Origin: Fen-1301 sp963786395
GTDB taxonomy: Bacteria > Bacteroidota > Ignavibacteria > Ignavibacteriales > Ignavibacteriaceae
Length of the DNA: 64,000 nt
Assembly (NCBI GenBank): GCA_963786395.1
Contig: CAWAZD010000007.1
Location: 1-64,000, forward strand
Direction of reading: 5' to 3'
Made by a program: the position numbers and the translations under genes. Every line of letters starts with the position of its first letter. Position 1 is the first letter of the stretch. The notes below the pieces were generated by a model. The model worked only from the letters and a program-made list of their open reading frames with translations. It had not been told where the DNA came from and made no database searches. Below are positions 42,743-52,873 of this stretch, one piece after another.

Positions 42743-43771
42743 TTAATCCATACTTAGTTTAATCGTGAAGGTATGGTTTGGATTCGGAAATTCTTTTACC
42801 TGTTGGTAAGAATAATCCAGAACAAAATGGTAACCATCAGTAAAGCCATAATTTATTCCAGCACCAAAAGTAAATCCGTTGTTAATATTAGAAGCAACAG
42901 TGGATGAACTCTGGACATTAGAACTATATCCGCCTCGCAGGAAAAATAGATTCCTGAAGCCATATTCAATTCCAGCTTTCATTTCATCTTCAGTAACATT
43001 ATTATTCCTGAATGTAACACCAACCATTAAATTATTTTCTTCATTCATGTTATAACTATAGGCAGTGCTCAATTCAAAATAACTTGGAATCTGGAACTCT
43101 TCAGCCGGAACATTATAATTCGCTGTTGGACCTCCATTCTGTCCTCCTGAAAGATCAGATGAATACTGGAGGCTTCCTCCTTTAAAGGACATGTTAGTAC
43201 CAATGTTTTTAATAGCAGCGCCAATTGACAGGTTACTTGGGAATCTGTACTGGACACCAAAATCAACGGCAAATCCAGTAGCAGTGACGTCTGCAATTGT
43301 TTCACTTATCAATTTAGCATTAACTCCTACACTAACTCTGTCAGTTATTATTTTAGCGTAAGTAATACCTGCTGTTAGATATCCTGGTGAATATGTAGAA
43401 CCATTTCCATCAGGTGAATCGGTGGTAGTTACCGGTATATCACCAAAATTCAATGTTTTAACTGATAATGCAAGAGCACCGAAATCACCGAGATTACTGC
43501 CTATTGCAAAATAGTTAATATTTATATCCGCCAAATAAGTCGTAAAACTGAACATAGCTTCAGTTCCCTTTGTTTGACTGAATCCAGCAGGATTATAATA
43601 AAGAGCTTCAAGTCCAGTTATATTAGACAAGAATGCACCTCCAGTAGCAATGCCACGGGCACCGACAGGAATAAGTAATTCGTCTGCTCCGGTGGTTCCT
43701 TTCCTGGAAGAATCTCCAGCATAGACTAATACCGACCATAAAATCAGTATAAATGTAAAAAGCTTTCTCAT
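42743..43771 (-). CDS. PorV/PorQ family outer-membrane protein
   Basis: 342 residues from the ATG at 43769-43771, which has AGGAG eight bases ahead; the longer frame adds eight residues without such a site. A signal peptide (MRKLFTFILILWSVLVYAGD) is followed by ADELLIPVGARGIATGGAFL and EALYYNPAGFSQTKGTEAMF, the N-terminal pattern of PorV/PorQ/UPF0164 barrels. PorV carries type IX cargo in the outer membrane, but paralogues are common and this one may instead be a partner of the two upstream surface proteins. Confidence 0.75.
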   Translation of the reverse strand: MRKLFTFILILWSVLVYAGDSSRKGTTGADELLIPVGARGIATGGAFLSNITGLEALYYNPAGFSQTKGTEAMFSFTTYLADININYFAIGSNLGDFGALALSVKTLNFGDIPVTTTDSPDGNGSTYSPGYLTAGITYAKIITDRVSVGVNAKLISETIADVTATGFAVDFGVQYRFPSNLSIGAAIKNIGTNMSFKGGSLQYSSDLSGGQNGGPTANYNVPAEEFQIPSYFELSTAYSYNMNEENNLMVGVTFRNNNVTEDEMKAGIEYGFRNLFFLRGGYSSNVQSSSTVASNINNGFTFGAGINYGFTDGYHFVLDYSYQQVKEFPNPNHTFTIKLSMD

Positions 43772-43802
43772 ATTTAAACTCCTAATTTTTTCCATTTATA
43801 AT

Positions 43803-43823
43803 GCGGCAGCTTTACGCTGCCGC
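43803..43823 (-). terminator. GC-rich hairpin after the 1174-aa gene
   Basis: GCGGCAGC and GCTGCCGC form an 8-bp stem around TTTAC, 10 bases beyond the stop at 43833. The following minus-strand sequence has no proper T run, so it may only partly terminate and could set relative levels of the downstream PorV/PorQ-family gene. Confidence 0.55.
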
Positions 43824-43832
43824 GTATAAAAA

Positions 43833-46800
43833 TTAATAATTCTTAATCTGCTTTTGAGGCATGATAATAGCAAACTTCAGAACCTTATTACCATAACCCG
43901 GAGAAGAAACAATTGCCAGATACATTCCGGAAGCAGCTCTTAATCCGGCTTCATTCTTCAGGTTCCATCTTAGGAATGGTGAAGTCGGGCCTGATTTATC
44001 ATTTGTTGTTAAAGTTCTTATCCTTGTTCCGGATAAGGTGAATATATTGATTGTTACATCTCCTGGTAAATTTGAGAAAGTAACGAATGGCTCATCCGCT
44101 GGTGATTGGGTATAACTTGTTTGTGGATTATAACCATACAGCGGATTTGGAAATACATTAACTCTATCAAATAAAGATTTCTTATCGGCATCAGCTAAAT
44201 TACCAAGTTTGGTTGTAAACCTGAATTCATCTTTTGATGTATAAGGATATGTAACCATCGGTATATTAAGATGATCTCCAGGGGAGAAAAATTTAGTACC
44301 AGTTCTTTCGAGAGCAACAGTGTATAACGTGTTAAACCAGGGATTAATTGCAATCTTTTTAAGGCTTACACTGGTATCGGTAAGTGTGTATCCCTTAAAT
44401 ATATCAGCTGTATCCTTTATTGCACCTGTTAAATTTCCTGTATATTCAACCTGAGCTGTATCATGATATGGACTATCGAAAATAACAATAGCTTCCCATG
44501 TGTTTTTTAGATTAGTACCCGGATCCCAAATACCGTCAGGATTGCCACCTGAGGATGTTTTTCTTTCAATGAAAGCGGTTGCGAGCCGATAGTTTTCACC
44601 ATTAGCTGAATCAACAACCCACGCTGAAAATGGTACTTTTACAAAACCATTTGCAGTCCCTGTAGCAGAATTCCAATTACCAATATGATTTCCAGGTTTG
44701 ATTGTATCAGCTCCGGTAAATCTACCTGCATAAACTGTTGTAAACAAACTAGTTACTACAGTTCCTAGAATTCCGTTAATATAACGGTATGCGTATGAAG
44801 TATCACCAAAACGCAGTTCAACTTTTCTTAACCTATCCGCTGTAACATTGGAGAATTTACCCCCCCCCAATCCTAAACCACCATAACCTACTCCAACCAA
44901 AGGTGATGTAGGAGCTGGAATATCTTTACCCATGTAAAATACACCTCTCCAGGTAGTCATTCCGCCAAAACCAGTATACCAAATAATGCTATCTGGAACA
45001 GCTTTTCCATTATTTGTATACGTAGGTGCACCAAATTCAGGAACTAATGGTTTTACTCTTGGTACAATTCCTTCAACTGGTGTACCGGCAAAATTTAAAG
45101 TATCAAATATATAAGTTGTTGAAGACTTATATGGGTATAGAGTATCGCCCGTATTAGTATTAATTAATGACCATGTTGGATTATAAAATCCATCATTTGG
45201 ATTTTTATCTGTGACAAAATCCACTTTGTAATTATTACCTGTGAGTTTTGTTTGGTCAACCACAACATATTTTACAGCACCACTTGAAGATCCCTTCATT
45301 GTAGTAGCAGTATTTAAAGTTACGGGACTATATTCATCTGAGCCCATTGTAACTGTGAATAGTGGTGTTTCAAATTCTTCAACAGCACCTCCGGAAGCAT
45401 CATAATAATCTCCGACCGGACCATATGTTCCTGTGCTTCTTTCCACAACAGCCAAATTATTTACGGTATATTCAGTAATCGTAAAATAATATTCATGTCC
45501 TTTAATTAGGTCATTTCCGGTAGAGGGATCATTTGTTAATCTGAATTTGATTCTGCCGGCAGCAGTATCAATGGCTATAAGAGAATCCAGTTTGTTGGCG
45601 TCCGGCGCAGATGGTTCTCTAAGATCTATTCCTCCATTTGGAGTTTTATAAAAAATATTCTGAATAGCATCTTTTAAATCATACCTTGCTATTTCTTTTG
45701 AGTTAGGCTGATTATTTACAAAAGCAGATTTTGCATTTGTAAAATATTGAGTGATATAGAATCCATGAATATTCCTGTCAACCGCAAAAACTTTATTAAC
45801 TGCCTTATATTGAATATTCTTATATGTTGGCCAAGTAATGTCAATAAATCCATCCCCTGTTTGAGTTGTATATTCAACCGGAGGTGGAGGAGCCAAAGAT
45901 GGGAAGTTGGCTTTAAATAATGTTTTTGCTGTTTGATCACTGGTTTTTGCAACATCAACACTATTCAAATAATCAGTTCCTTTTCCAAACATATATGCAA
46001 CTACAATTGTAACTGTATCATTTTTTACAAGTTTGAAAGGACCTGTATTGGTCATTTGTCTTTGGTCTTTTGGTGTGGTATTCACCCAACCTACTTTAGT
46101 AATAGGATCACCGGAATACATAAAGAATGGGTCGACCAATTTACAGTCAACACCTGTTACTGTGCCTTGTGCCCATGTACATGGGTTAATAGTACTTCCC
46201 GTAAAATCCTTTCCTAATGTATAATATCTGCACTGGAATCTGTTTGCGGGATCAATACCATTATAATATTGGAAAAATGAGGATATTCCTAAATTCTTTG
46301 CACCTGGATAAAGCATAACTCCAAATGCCTTACCTCTAACATCTGTGGCAGTATCTATTGGAGTATCAATACCCGGGTCATAAACCCCATTATTATTTTT
46401 ATCAACAAATGTTACACCTGGGATATAAACTTTAGGACCCTGGAAAAAGTCAACCATAAAGCAAGGAGGTGTGGTACCCCATTTGCCATCTCCAGCTCCA
46501 GTTTTGTGGTATGTAAAACCACAATTTAGGGTAGTATCGCAGCCCACAAGATCATTTGCTCCATTATCACCAATATCAGGATCATCAGCTACGCTGAAAT
46601 AAACTGTATCCAATACATCTGCAACTTTTCCTGTATTGACTATTTTATATCTCACAAAAACCATATTGCCAATTGCTGCTTTTGAATTAAAAGCAAAAAC
46701 AGTTTGCCTGATTTCTATTCCCTGTGGGTTTACATCATTATATGTTCTAAGGGCAGGAGATAATTGATCTGAATAAACGCACCATACAGTAGCATCACCA

Positions 46801-47357
46801 AGTATATCCGGGCGATCCATTGTTGAATCCCATTTAGTTGCGCTGTTTAATGGTAATGGATCATATACTCCATTCTTATTACCATCGTAATAATCAGCAC
46901 CCATCGCAACTGCATCTTTCCAATCCTGCCAGCTTTGTGACCAATCAGGATCGCTTGATTTCACAACATATAATTGTGCTTTTGGATCATTCTGACCGGT
47001 AGCATAATTACCAGGCACATAATCGGTAATTCTGGAAGCGGACATCTGTCCATTTGCCCAAAGCTTACCGCCGGAATAACCAGACATAAAAAATCCACCT
47101 GAGAAGAGGAAAATTTTATTATCTGTTTTACCGCCGCCTAAAGTAGAAGGAGGAATTACGACATCTGCCAATATTCCATTTCTGCCTATTGGCATTTCGA
47201 AATTGTTAATATATAAATCATAAGAATCACCCGCTTTTAATTCGGATTTATTGGACGATGAAGGTCCCTTGCCACCCTGCTCTGCTAAAGTGAGTGATGC
47301 CGCAATGGCAACTATAAAAATCAGAGCTATAAATTTTATAAAACTATATTTTTTCAT
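43833..47357 (-). CDS. Large secreted protein with type IX-like C-terminal domain (1174 aa)
   Basis: A Sec signal peptide (about residues 1-25) is followed by a very long beta-rich body holding several D-x-N-x-G-x-Y-D-like loops (YDGNKNGVYDPLP, VDKNNNGVYDPGID, GGNPDGIWDPG) that resemble calcium-binding turns. The C-terminal ~100 residues (FPNPLYGYN, FSNLPGDVTINIFTLSGTRI, ASGMYLAIVSS) resemble a type A type IX sorting domain. A tract of nine G on the coding strand (44860-44868) encodes part of a Gly-rich loop. AAAGG precedes the ATG. It lies directly after the TonB-dependent receptor, suggesting partnership. Substrate unknown. Confidence 0.75.
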   Translation of the reverse strand: MKKYSFIKFIALIFIVAIAASLTLAEQGGKGPSSSNKSELKAGDSYDLYINNFEMPIGRNGILADVVIPPSTLGGGKTDNKIFLFSGGFFMSGYSGGKLWANGQMSASRITDYVPGNYATGQNDPKAQLYVVKSSDPDWSQSWQDWKDAVAMGADYYDGNKNGVYDPLPLNSATKWDSTMDRPDILGDATVWCVYSDQLSPALRTYNDVNPQGIEIRQTVFAFNSKAAIGNMVFVRYKIVNTGKVADVLDTVYFSVADDPDIGDNGANDLVGCDTTLNCGFTYHKTGAGDGKWGTTPPCFMVDFFQGPKVYIPGVTFVDKNNNGVYDPGIDTPIDTATDVRGKAFGVMLYPGAKNLGISSFFQYYNGIDPANRFQCRYYTLGKDFTGSTINPCTWAQGTVTGVDCKLVDPFFMYSGDPITKVGWVNTTPKDQRQMTNTGPFKLVKNDTVTIVVAYMFGKGTDYLNSVDVAKTSDQTAKTLFKANFPSLAPPPPVEYTTQTGDGFIDITWPTYKNIQYKAVNKVFAVDRNIHGFYITQYFTNAKSAFVNNQPNSKEIARYDLKDAIQNIFYKTPNGGIDLREPSAPDANKLDSLIAIDTAAGRIKFRLTNDPSTGNDLIKGHEYYFTITEYTVNNLAVVERSTGTYGPVGDYYDASGGAVEEFETPLFTVTMGSDEYSPVTLNTATTMKGSSSGAVKYVVVDQTKLTGNNYKVDFVTDKNPNDGFYNPTWSLINTNTGDTLYPYKSSTTYIFDTLNFAGTPVEGIVPRVKPLVPEFGAPTYTNNGKAVPDSIIWYTGFGGMTTWRGVFYMGKDIPAPTSPLVGVGYGGLGLGGGKFSNVTADRLRKVELRFGDTSYAYRYINGILGTVVTSLFTTVYAGRFTGADTIKPGNHIGNWNSATGTANGFVKVPFSAWVVDSANGENYRLATAFIERKTSSGGNPDGIWDPGTNLKNTWEAIVIFDSPYHDTAQVEYTGNLTGAIKDTADIFKGYTLTDTSVSLKKIAINPWFNTLYTVALERTGTKFFSPGDHLNIPMVTYPYTSKDEFRFTTKLGNLADADKKSLFDRVNVFPNPLYGYNPQTSYTQSPADEPFVTFSNLPGDVTINIFTLSGTRIRTLTTNDKSGPTSPFLRWNLKNEAGLRAASGMYLAIVSSPGYGNKVLKFAIIMPQKQIKNY

Positions 47358-47379
47358 ATTTAATACCTTTTTCCTCTAT

Positions 47380-50289
47380 CTATAAAGAAATATTAGAGAA
47401 ATTTAATTTTAATCCTAACCTGATCAATCTTGGGATACCAAAATTGTTAGGGTCTCTTTCAAGTGACATATAATCCTGTGCAATTAAATTGCCATCAGTT
47501 CCTCCTACCGCGGCTTTTCCTTCTGCAGTACTCAACCAACCGGTTGTATAAGGATCACCTGTTGATCTGTAAACGTTAACAACGTTTACCGCATCAAATA
47601 GATTCTGGATCCACACATATGGAGTGATTGCAAGATTGTGCATTAATTCGAATGATTTCTCTAATTTTAAATCTACACGGAAAGTTCCCGGACCATATGA
47701 AGAGTTAACATAACCCTTGGTATCGCCGTATTGTGTATTGTCACCGGTAGCCAGTAAATGTTCTACTAACAATGGAGTATAAGGTCTGCCACTGTTAAAA
47801 GAAACCAATACATTAGCGCTAACTGTTTGTAATATTCCCATTTGTCCTTTTGGAATATTAAAGCCCATATTTATTGTACCCGTATGTCTCTGGTCAAAAT
47901 CAAGCGGCGCAATTACTTTCGGAATTTCGCTGCCGACGTTTCTAAAAGCAGAAACATAGGATGAACTTGTCGATGATCCGGTACCCTCAGCAAGAGAGTA
48001 GGTATAATTCAATGATAAATCAAAATAACTTACCCTGCTAATATCCAATGATATCGCAAGACCTTTAACAGTTCCAAAATCTGTGTTTGTATAAGTATAA
48101 TAAGATAATACTTGTCCACCTACTGATCTTTGGAAGAATATAGGGGCAGTATTGATTAACCCCTCAGTGTTTTTATAAAATGCGGTAATATTTAATGCAG
48201 CAATATCGCCTAATACGTGCCTGAAGCCGACTTCATATTGAGTTGTAATTTCGCTATTTAAATCTCCTACTGTTACGATTCTATTCGCATCAGTTTCAAG
48301 AACAGTAACATCAGTTGGAGCAAAATACAAAAGATTCAATGATGGTTCCTGAACGAACTTACCATATTGAGCATGAAATACTGTAGTAGCAGTTATAGGG
48401 AACCCTAATCCAATTCTTGGAGAAAGATAAAATTCTGCTTTCTTCTTTTTAAGGACTAACGAATATCCGCTTGGGTCAGTAGTTGAAGGTACAAAAGGTA
48501 ATTCCGGATTTGCAACCGTTTCACCCTGAGTATCAAAATAATCAGCTCTTAATCCAAGATTAAGTACTATATCATTTAATTCAAATCTGTCCTGAACATA
48601 TGTATAAGCAATTACAGGTTTTCTAGGTGCAAAACCGGTTTGTACAGTCTGAGTTGTTCCATCCTGCAAAAGTAAAGATGAATAAGCATCGCTGGAAGTT
48701 TTTGTTGAACCAGTAATATCATATCCAAACAGTGAAGGCTGCAAGGAGTAGAATTGAGCTGCCTGAGATATTCCCTGAAGGTTATCGGAAGCAAGTCCTG
48801 TTGGACCAATAACAAAATTCCTTAGAATATTATAATTTACACCACCACCAATTTCAATCAAATGATTATCAACCTGTGAGGTAAAATCAGCGTCCATAGT
48901 CAATGATTGGTTTTCATTCTTGGAATAAGAACCATAGACTCTGCCTTTTTCATAAAAAATACCATATTTGTCCATATTAAGCCTGATACCATTGGCATTA
49001 AAGCCTGGTACATAAGAACCATTATCAAAATAATGTGCTCCAATGGCTGCATTTTTGGCACTATCTCCGTAGGCATATAAATTATCAAACCATACACCGT
49101 CACCGGTTTCTTGTTTATAATATTTATAACCAAAATTAATGTTCCAGAAGGAATTGCTGGAAATATTCTGAGATATTTTCCCGAAGAAAGAATAATTTCC
49201 CATTTTGGTAATAGGATTATGGTTTGCGTCATTCTTGGCATAAGCTAATACAAACGTTCTATAATCTCTTAAATTTATATTAGCACCAAGCCTAACATTA
49301 AAATCTCCAAAATTTGAATTGGTCTTTCCTGTAAATCTCCATGCACCTGCAGAATTATCGGGAAGATAATCACTGGAATACTTTACGTCAGAGTTAAAGG
49401 AAACACCGATTGAATGCGGATCACTATCAAGATACCAACCACGTTCAGCGGAAAGGAAAATAGTATGGTTTTTATTTCCGGGAATGATTGGCCCGCTTAG
49501 GTTCATTGTATAAAGATTGTATCCGTATTTATCCGTAAGAGATGAGGTCATCCCGTCAACAAAAAGGGTATAATAAGGATCCCCGTTTTTAGTTGTTACG
49601 TTAATAATACCTGACTGTGCCTGTCCGTACTTTGCTTCATATCCACCAATCTCAAATGAGATTTGTTCAATAGCAGCATCGCTGACCTGAGAATAGTTTG
49701 ATCCGGTATATACATCATTTTGCGCTATACCGTCAACTATATATAAAACTTCACTTCCACGACCGCCTCTGACGTTAATGGTTGCATTACCGGCAACTCC
49801 TCCACTGCCGTCTGCCATAACAACACCAGACTGTAGACTGGCAAGTTGTTCCACACCTTTTACAGGAAGTTTATCTATTTCACTAGCATCAAATACTTTT
49901 GTTGTATTTGTGGATTTTTCTTCAAAGAATTTCTTCCCTGTTATTTCCACAACATTTAACTCGATGCCGGTAGATAACTCAACATTCAATTCGAATGTTA
50001 TTCCACCAACTACCCGAACGTCAGTTATCTGTTTAGAGGAATAACCAACATAACTGATTCTAACGGTATATGTGCCTGGAGGTACATTTAATATAAAATA
50101 TTCTCCGTTCACATTTGTTGCTGCACCCAAATTAGAATTGGCTATAACTACGTTAGCACCTATTAAAGGTTCTTTCGTTGTTCCGTCAATTACCTTTCCA
50201 CTTAATTTTCCGACACCGCTTTGGCCGAATAAAGGGGAGGACATAATAAGGAGTGCTGCCAATAAAAGATTGGTAACCAAATTTTTCAT
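47380..50289 (-). CDS. TonB-dependent receptor with carboxypeptidase-like regulatory domain
   Basis: 969 residues: signal peptide, a CarboxypepD-reg-like domain (KLSGKVIDGTTKEPLIGANV, PPGTYTVRISYVGYSSKQIT), a plug domain (ATINVRGGRGSEVLYIVDGI, GGYEAKYGQAQSGIINV) and a 22-strand-type barrel with FSNISL at the end. It imports an unknown ligand across the outer membrane using ExbBD-TonB energy. No SusD-like gene lies beside it, so it is not a SusCD pair; the 1174-aa secreted protein 22 bp downstream may serve it. GGAG precedes the ATG. Confidence 0.9.
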   Translation of the reverse strand: MKNLVTNLLLAALLIMSSPLFGQSGVGKLSGKVIDGTTKEPLIGANVVIANSNLGAATNVNGEYFILNVPPGTYTVRISYVGYSSKQITDVRVVGGITFELNVELSTGIELNVVEITGKKFFEEKSTNTTKVFDASEIDKLPVKGVEQLASLQSGVVMADGSGGVAGNATINVRGGRGSEVLYIVDGIAQNDVYTGSNYSQVSDAAIEQISFEIGGYEAKYGQAQSGIINVTTKNGDPYYTLFVDGMTSSLTDKYGYNLYTMNLSGPIIPGNKNHTIFLSAERGWYLDSDPHSIGVSFNSDVKYSSDYLPDNSAGAWRFTGKTNSNFGDFNVRLGANINLRDYRTFVLAYAKNDANHNPITKMGNYSFFGKISQNISSNSFWNINFGYKYYKQETGDGVWFDNLYAYGDSAKNAAIGAHYFDNGSYVPGFNANGIRLNMDKYGIFYEKGRVYGSYSKNENQSLTMDADFTSQVDNHLIEIGGGVNYNILRNFVIGPTGLASDNLQGISQAAQFYSLQPSLFGYDITGSTKTSSDAYSSLLLQDGTTQTVQTGFAPRKPVIAYTYVQDRFELNDIVLNLGLRADYFDTQGETVANPELPFVPSTTDPSGYSLVLKKKKAEFYLSPRIGLGFPITATTVFHAQYGKFVQEPSLNLLYFAPTDVTVLETDANRIVTVGDLNSEITTQYEVGFRHVLGDIAALNITAFYKNTEGLINTAPIFFQRSVGGQVLSYYTYTNTDFGTVKGLAISLDISRVSYFDLSLNYTYSLAEGTGSSTSSSYVSAFRNVGSEIPKVIAPLDFDQRHTGTINMGFNIPKGQMGILQTVSANVLVSFNSGRPYTPLLVEHLLATGDNTQYGDTKGYVNSSYGPGTFRVDLKLEKSFELMHNLAITPYVWIQNLFDAVNVVNVYRSTGDPYTTGWLSTAEGKAAVGGTDGNLIAQDYMSLERDPNNFGIPRLIRLGLKLNFSNISL

Positions 50290-50366
50290 CTCTTCTCCAC
50301 CAAGATTTATATATTGTTCTAACTAACTTATCTAACTTACAAACTAATTTTTTATAATTCAAAAAA

Positions 50367-50402
50367 AGCGGGCGAAACTTTTATTCAAAGTTTTCGCCCG
50401 CT
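50367..50402 (-). terminator. Rho-independent terminator after the 627-aa gene
   Basis: On the minus strand AGCGGGCGAAAACTT pairs with AAGTTTCGCCCGCT (one bulged A), followed by seven T. It lies 20 bases beyond the stop at 50423, isolating this gene from the receptor operon. Confidence 0.88.
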
Positions 50403-50422
50403 CAATAAAATATTTATCTTAT

Positions 50423-52291
50423 TTACTTCATTAACATCATTTTCTTTGATGTAATGTTGTTATTTGCTTTCAATGTATAAACGTATACTCCAGAAGCAAG
50501 TTTAGAAGCATTGAATGTTACATTATGCTGTCCGGCTTCCTGTGAACCGTTTACTAAATTTGCAACTTCTCTGCCAAGCATATCAAATACTTTCAATGAA
50601 ACATTACTCTTTTGACCTAATGTATAATTGATTTTTGTGCTTGGGTTAAACGGGTTAGGATAATTCTGTGCAAGGTTAAATGAATTAACAACAGCATTTT
50701 TATCATTAACTCCATCAATTACAACTGGAATGGCATATTGATAATACATGATAGGATTCATTGAAGAAGCTCCGGCAAATAAAGAAACACCGGAAGTATT
50801 ATCAGCAATATAAACTACATCGGCAATATATTTTTTCTGAGTAGCGTCGAAGCGAAGGGATTTTGCTGCACTTCCGAATGCTTCAGAAATATTTTTTGCA
50901 CCTGCAAGAACTGTAACAGGAGCCCATGTTGTTCCGCCATCTGTTGACCAGGTTTGATATAAATCTCTCCAGAAATTTACAAGACCAGCATCAGATGCGG
51001 TATCAATTTTTGTATAGGTATTATCTGAAAATTCAGCGCCAGTCCATACGCAATACAAAAATTTTCCATTTTCACTAATTGATAATTTAGGATAGGCATT
51101 TCCTATACTATTGGTAGGATAGCCACCGTTATTACCTGGTCCAGGTGCAGCAGCTGCAGAACCAAGTATTTGATTAGTATCTATTTTAGGATCCGAAATT
51201 GTGATCCATTTACCTGTTGTTGAATTATAATAAAGAACAGGGAAAAAATTAGCTACTTGTATAGTAGTAGAATCCATTTTAGAATTATTAAAAACTGGTC
51301 CATAACCATTTGCTACGGCATGGATAACTCCTGCATTGCTAACAGCTACGTCAACCTGACTAAAGTTAGATACAAGTGGTGCATATAAAGGCTGTCCGGC
51401 AACTAAGCCTATTTCACCGTCAGTTTCAAGTTTACTGCCAACCCAGGAAGTTCCGGCATCGGTTGATTCAATAATAAAGAAATTATCGCATGAATCTGGT
51501 GAAATTCCATTATAAACTTTATTACCATTAGCAGAAGCAGAAGCACATCCGTAATAAACAACTCTTGATTCATCAATTGATTTTGTTACTCCGGGTTCTA
51601 CACTTCCGTTAGCAAACCAGAATATCGGTTTTGGACTAAACGCTTTTATACTATCAAAATTAACAAATGTAGCACCATCTGTTGATTTGAAAAATTCGAA
51701 TTGATTTCTAAAATTTGGTGAACCTTCATTTCCTGAATTAGCCAACCAAATGTTTGGTCCTGCAAATTGAACTGTAGGATCAAGTCCTGCTCCAAACTCA
51801 CTTACTAAAAAGCCTGAAGTTCCATCAAATATTCCTAATCTGCTTGGCGTATGAGCAACAACGCCAATTGTTCCAACTAAAGATGGATCAGTTCTGTCAA
51901 CATCTATATCAGGATATCCAGCAGCTCCACCGAAAACATCTATATGTGTAATTGCATTTGTAGCTGAGTCAACCTGTGTGAAGAAAATACGACGTGTGGC
52001 ATCAGCTACAGTTCTACGGTGAACAGCAATTTTAGCACCACCCCACCAAATAATTTGGTTATGTAGGGTTGTGTTACACATATAATCGTAATTGCTGGTA
52101 TCAATTTGCAAACCAACAGTAGCATTTGCTTTATTTAACCTAACTGTATTATCAGTAATAGGTGAAATATAATCCGGGTTTGTTAAAACAACACGATGCT
52201 TAACATCAACTTTTGTTGTTTTTACCTGAGCAGAAAGGAAACAAGGAACTAAAAGAAAAAAGAGAATAACAGTAACATTTCTTCTTAACAT
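50423..52291 (-). CDS. Secreted Asp-box protein with type IX sorting tail
   Basis: 622 residues from the ATG at 52289-52291, which has AAGGAG six bases ahead; an upstream ATG would add five residues. Signal peptide (MLRRNVTVILFFLLVPCFLS), then a long beta-propeller-like region with at least two Asp boxes (STDAGTSW, STDGGTTW). The last ~85 residues, with NLAQNYPNPFNPSTKINYTL and SGVYVYTLKANN, are a type A type IX sorting domain. Asp boxes occur in sialidases and other propellers, but no catalytic sialidase set is evident. Exported and probably attached to the surface. Confidence 0.85.
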   Translation of the reverse strand: MLRRNVTVILFFLLVPCFLSAQVKTTKVDVKHRVVLTNPDYISPITDNTVRLNKANATVGLQIDTSNYDYMCNTTLHNQIIWWGGAKIAVHRRTVADATRRIFFTQVDSATNAITHIDVFGGAAGYPDIDVDRTDPSLVGTIGVVAHTPSRLGIFDGTSGFLVSEFGAGLDPTVQFAGPNIWLANSGNEGSPNFRNQFEFFKSTDGATFVNFDSIKAFSPKPIFWFANGSVEPGVTKSIDESRVVYYGCASASANGNKVYNGISPDSCDNFFIIESTDAGTSWVGSKLETDGEIGLVAGQPLYAPLVSNFSQVDVAVSNAGVIHAVANGYGPVFNNSKMDSTTIQVANFFPVLYYNSTTGKWITISDPKIDTNQILGSAAAAPGPGNNGGYPTNSIGNAYPKLSISENGKFLYCVWTGAEFSDNTYTKIDTASDAGLVNFWRDLYQTWSTDGGTTWAPVTVLAGAKNISEAFGSAAKSLRFDATQKKYIADVVYIADNTSGVSLFAGASSMNPIMYYQYAIPVVIDGVNDKNAVVNSFNLAQNYPNPFNPSTKINYTLGQKSNVSLKVFDMLGREVANLVNGSQEAGQHNVTFNASKLASGVYVYTLKANNNITSKKMMLMK

Positions 52292-52524
52292 AACGTTCTC
52301 CTTCATAGAGTTTATAAATAAGTTGTAAATAATCCACTTGATATCGACAAAATACCAAATTTTCTAAACAAAATACTACTTCAAAGCTTTTTTGTCAAGT
52401 ATAATCTATAAAAATTACACATTAATATAATTTTATTTTTCAGCGTGAAAGTCAACATAATAATATCGCCATATGTATCTGAATCAAATATTTAAGTTCA
52501 ATTGTGATTTTTAACAACATGAAT

Positions 52525-52848
52525 TTACAATGCAGCTTTAAGTTTGCTCTCAATCTGAGATTTGGGCACAGCACCTATTATTGTGTCTTTAATTTTTCCA
52601 TCTTTAAAAATAAGAATAGTAGGTATGCTTCTGACGCCATATTTAATGGCTATCTGTTGGTTTTCATCAACATCAACTTTACCAATCTTTGCTTTATCAT
52701 TATATAGATCAGCCAGCTCTTCTACAATTGGTGCTATCATCCTGCATGGCCCGCACCAGGTAGCCCAAAAATCGATTAATACAGGTCTATCCGACTGCAT
52801 TACTTCAACTTCAAAGTTGTCATCTGTTATTGTAATAGGTTTCATCAA
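52525..52848 (-). CDS. trxA: Thioredoxin
   Basis: 107 residues with the WCGPC active site in LIDFWATWCGPCRMIAP and the cis-Pro loop RSIPTILIFKDG. No signal peptide, so cytoplasmic. Single thioredoxin fold of normal length. It is followed upstream on the minus strand by the FabI/FabL-like reductase after 26 bp. Confidence 0.95.
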   Translation of the reverse strand: MMKPITITDDNFEVEVMQSDRPVLIDFWATWCGPCRMIAPIVEELADLYNDKAKIGKVDVDENQQIAIKYGVRSIPTILIFKDGKIKDTIIGAVPKSQIESKLKAAL

Positions 52849-52873
52849 TGATCCTTTAATATGATATTATGTG

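Noticed and set aside
47380..50289. SusC of a polysaccharide utilisation locus
   Set aside because: No SusD-like lipoprotein or glycoside hydrolase lies nearby; the receptor is better called a general TonB-dependent receptor.
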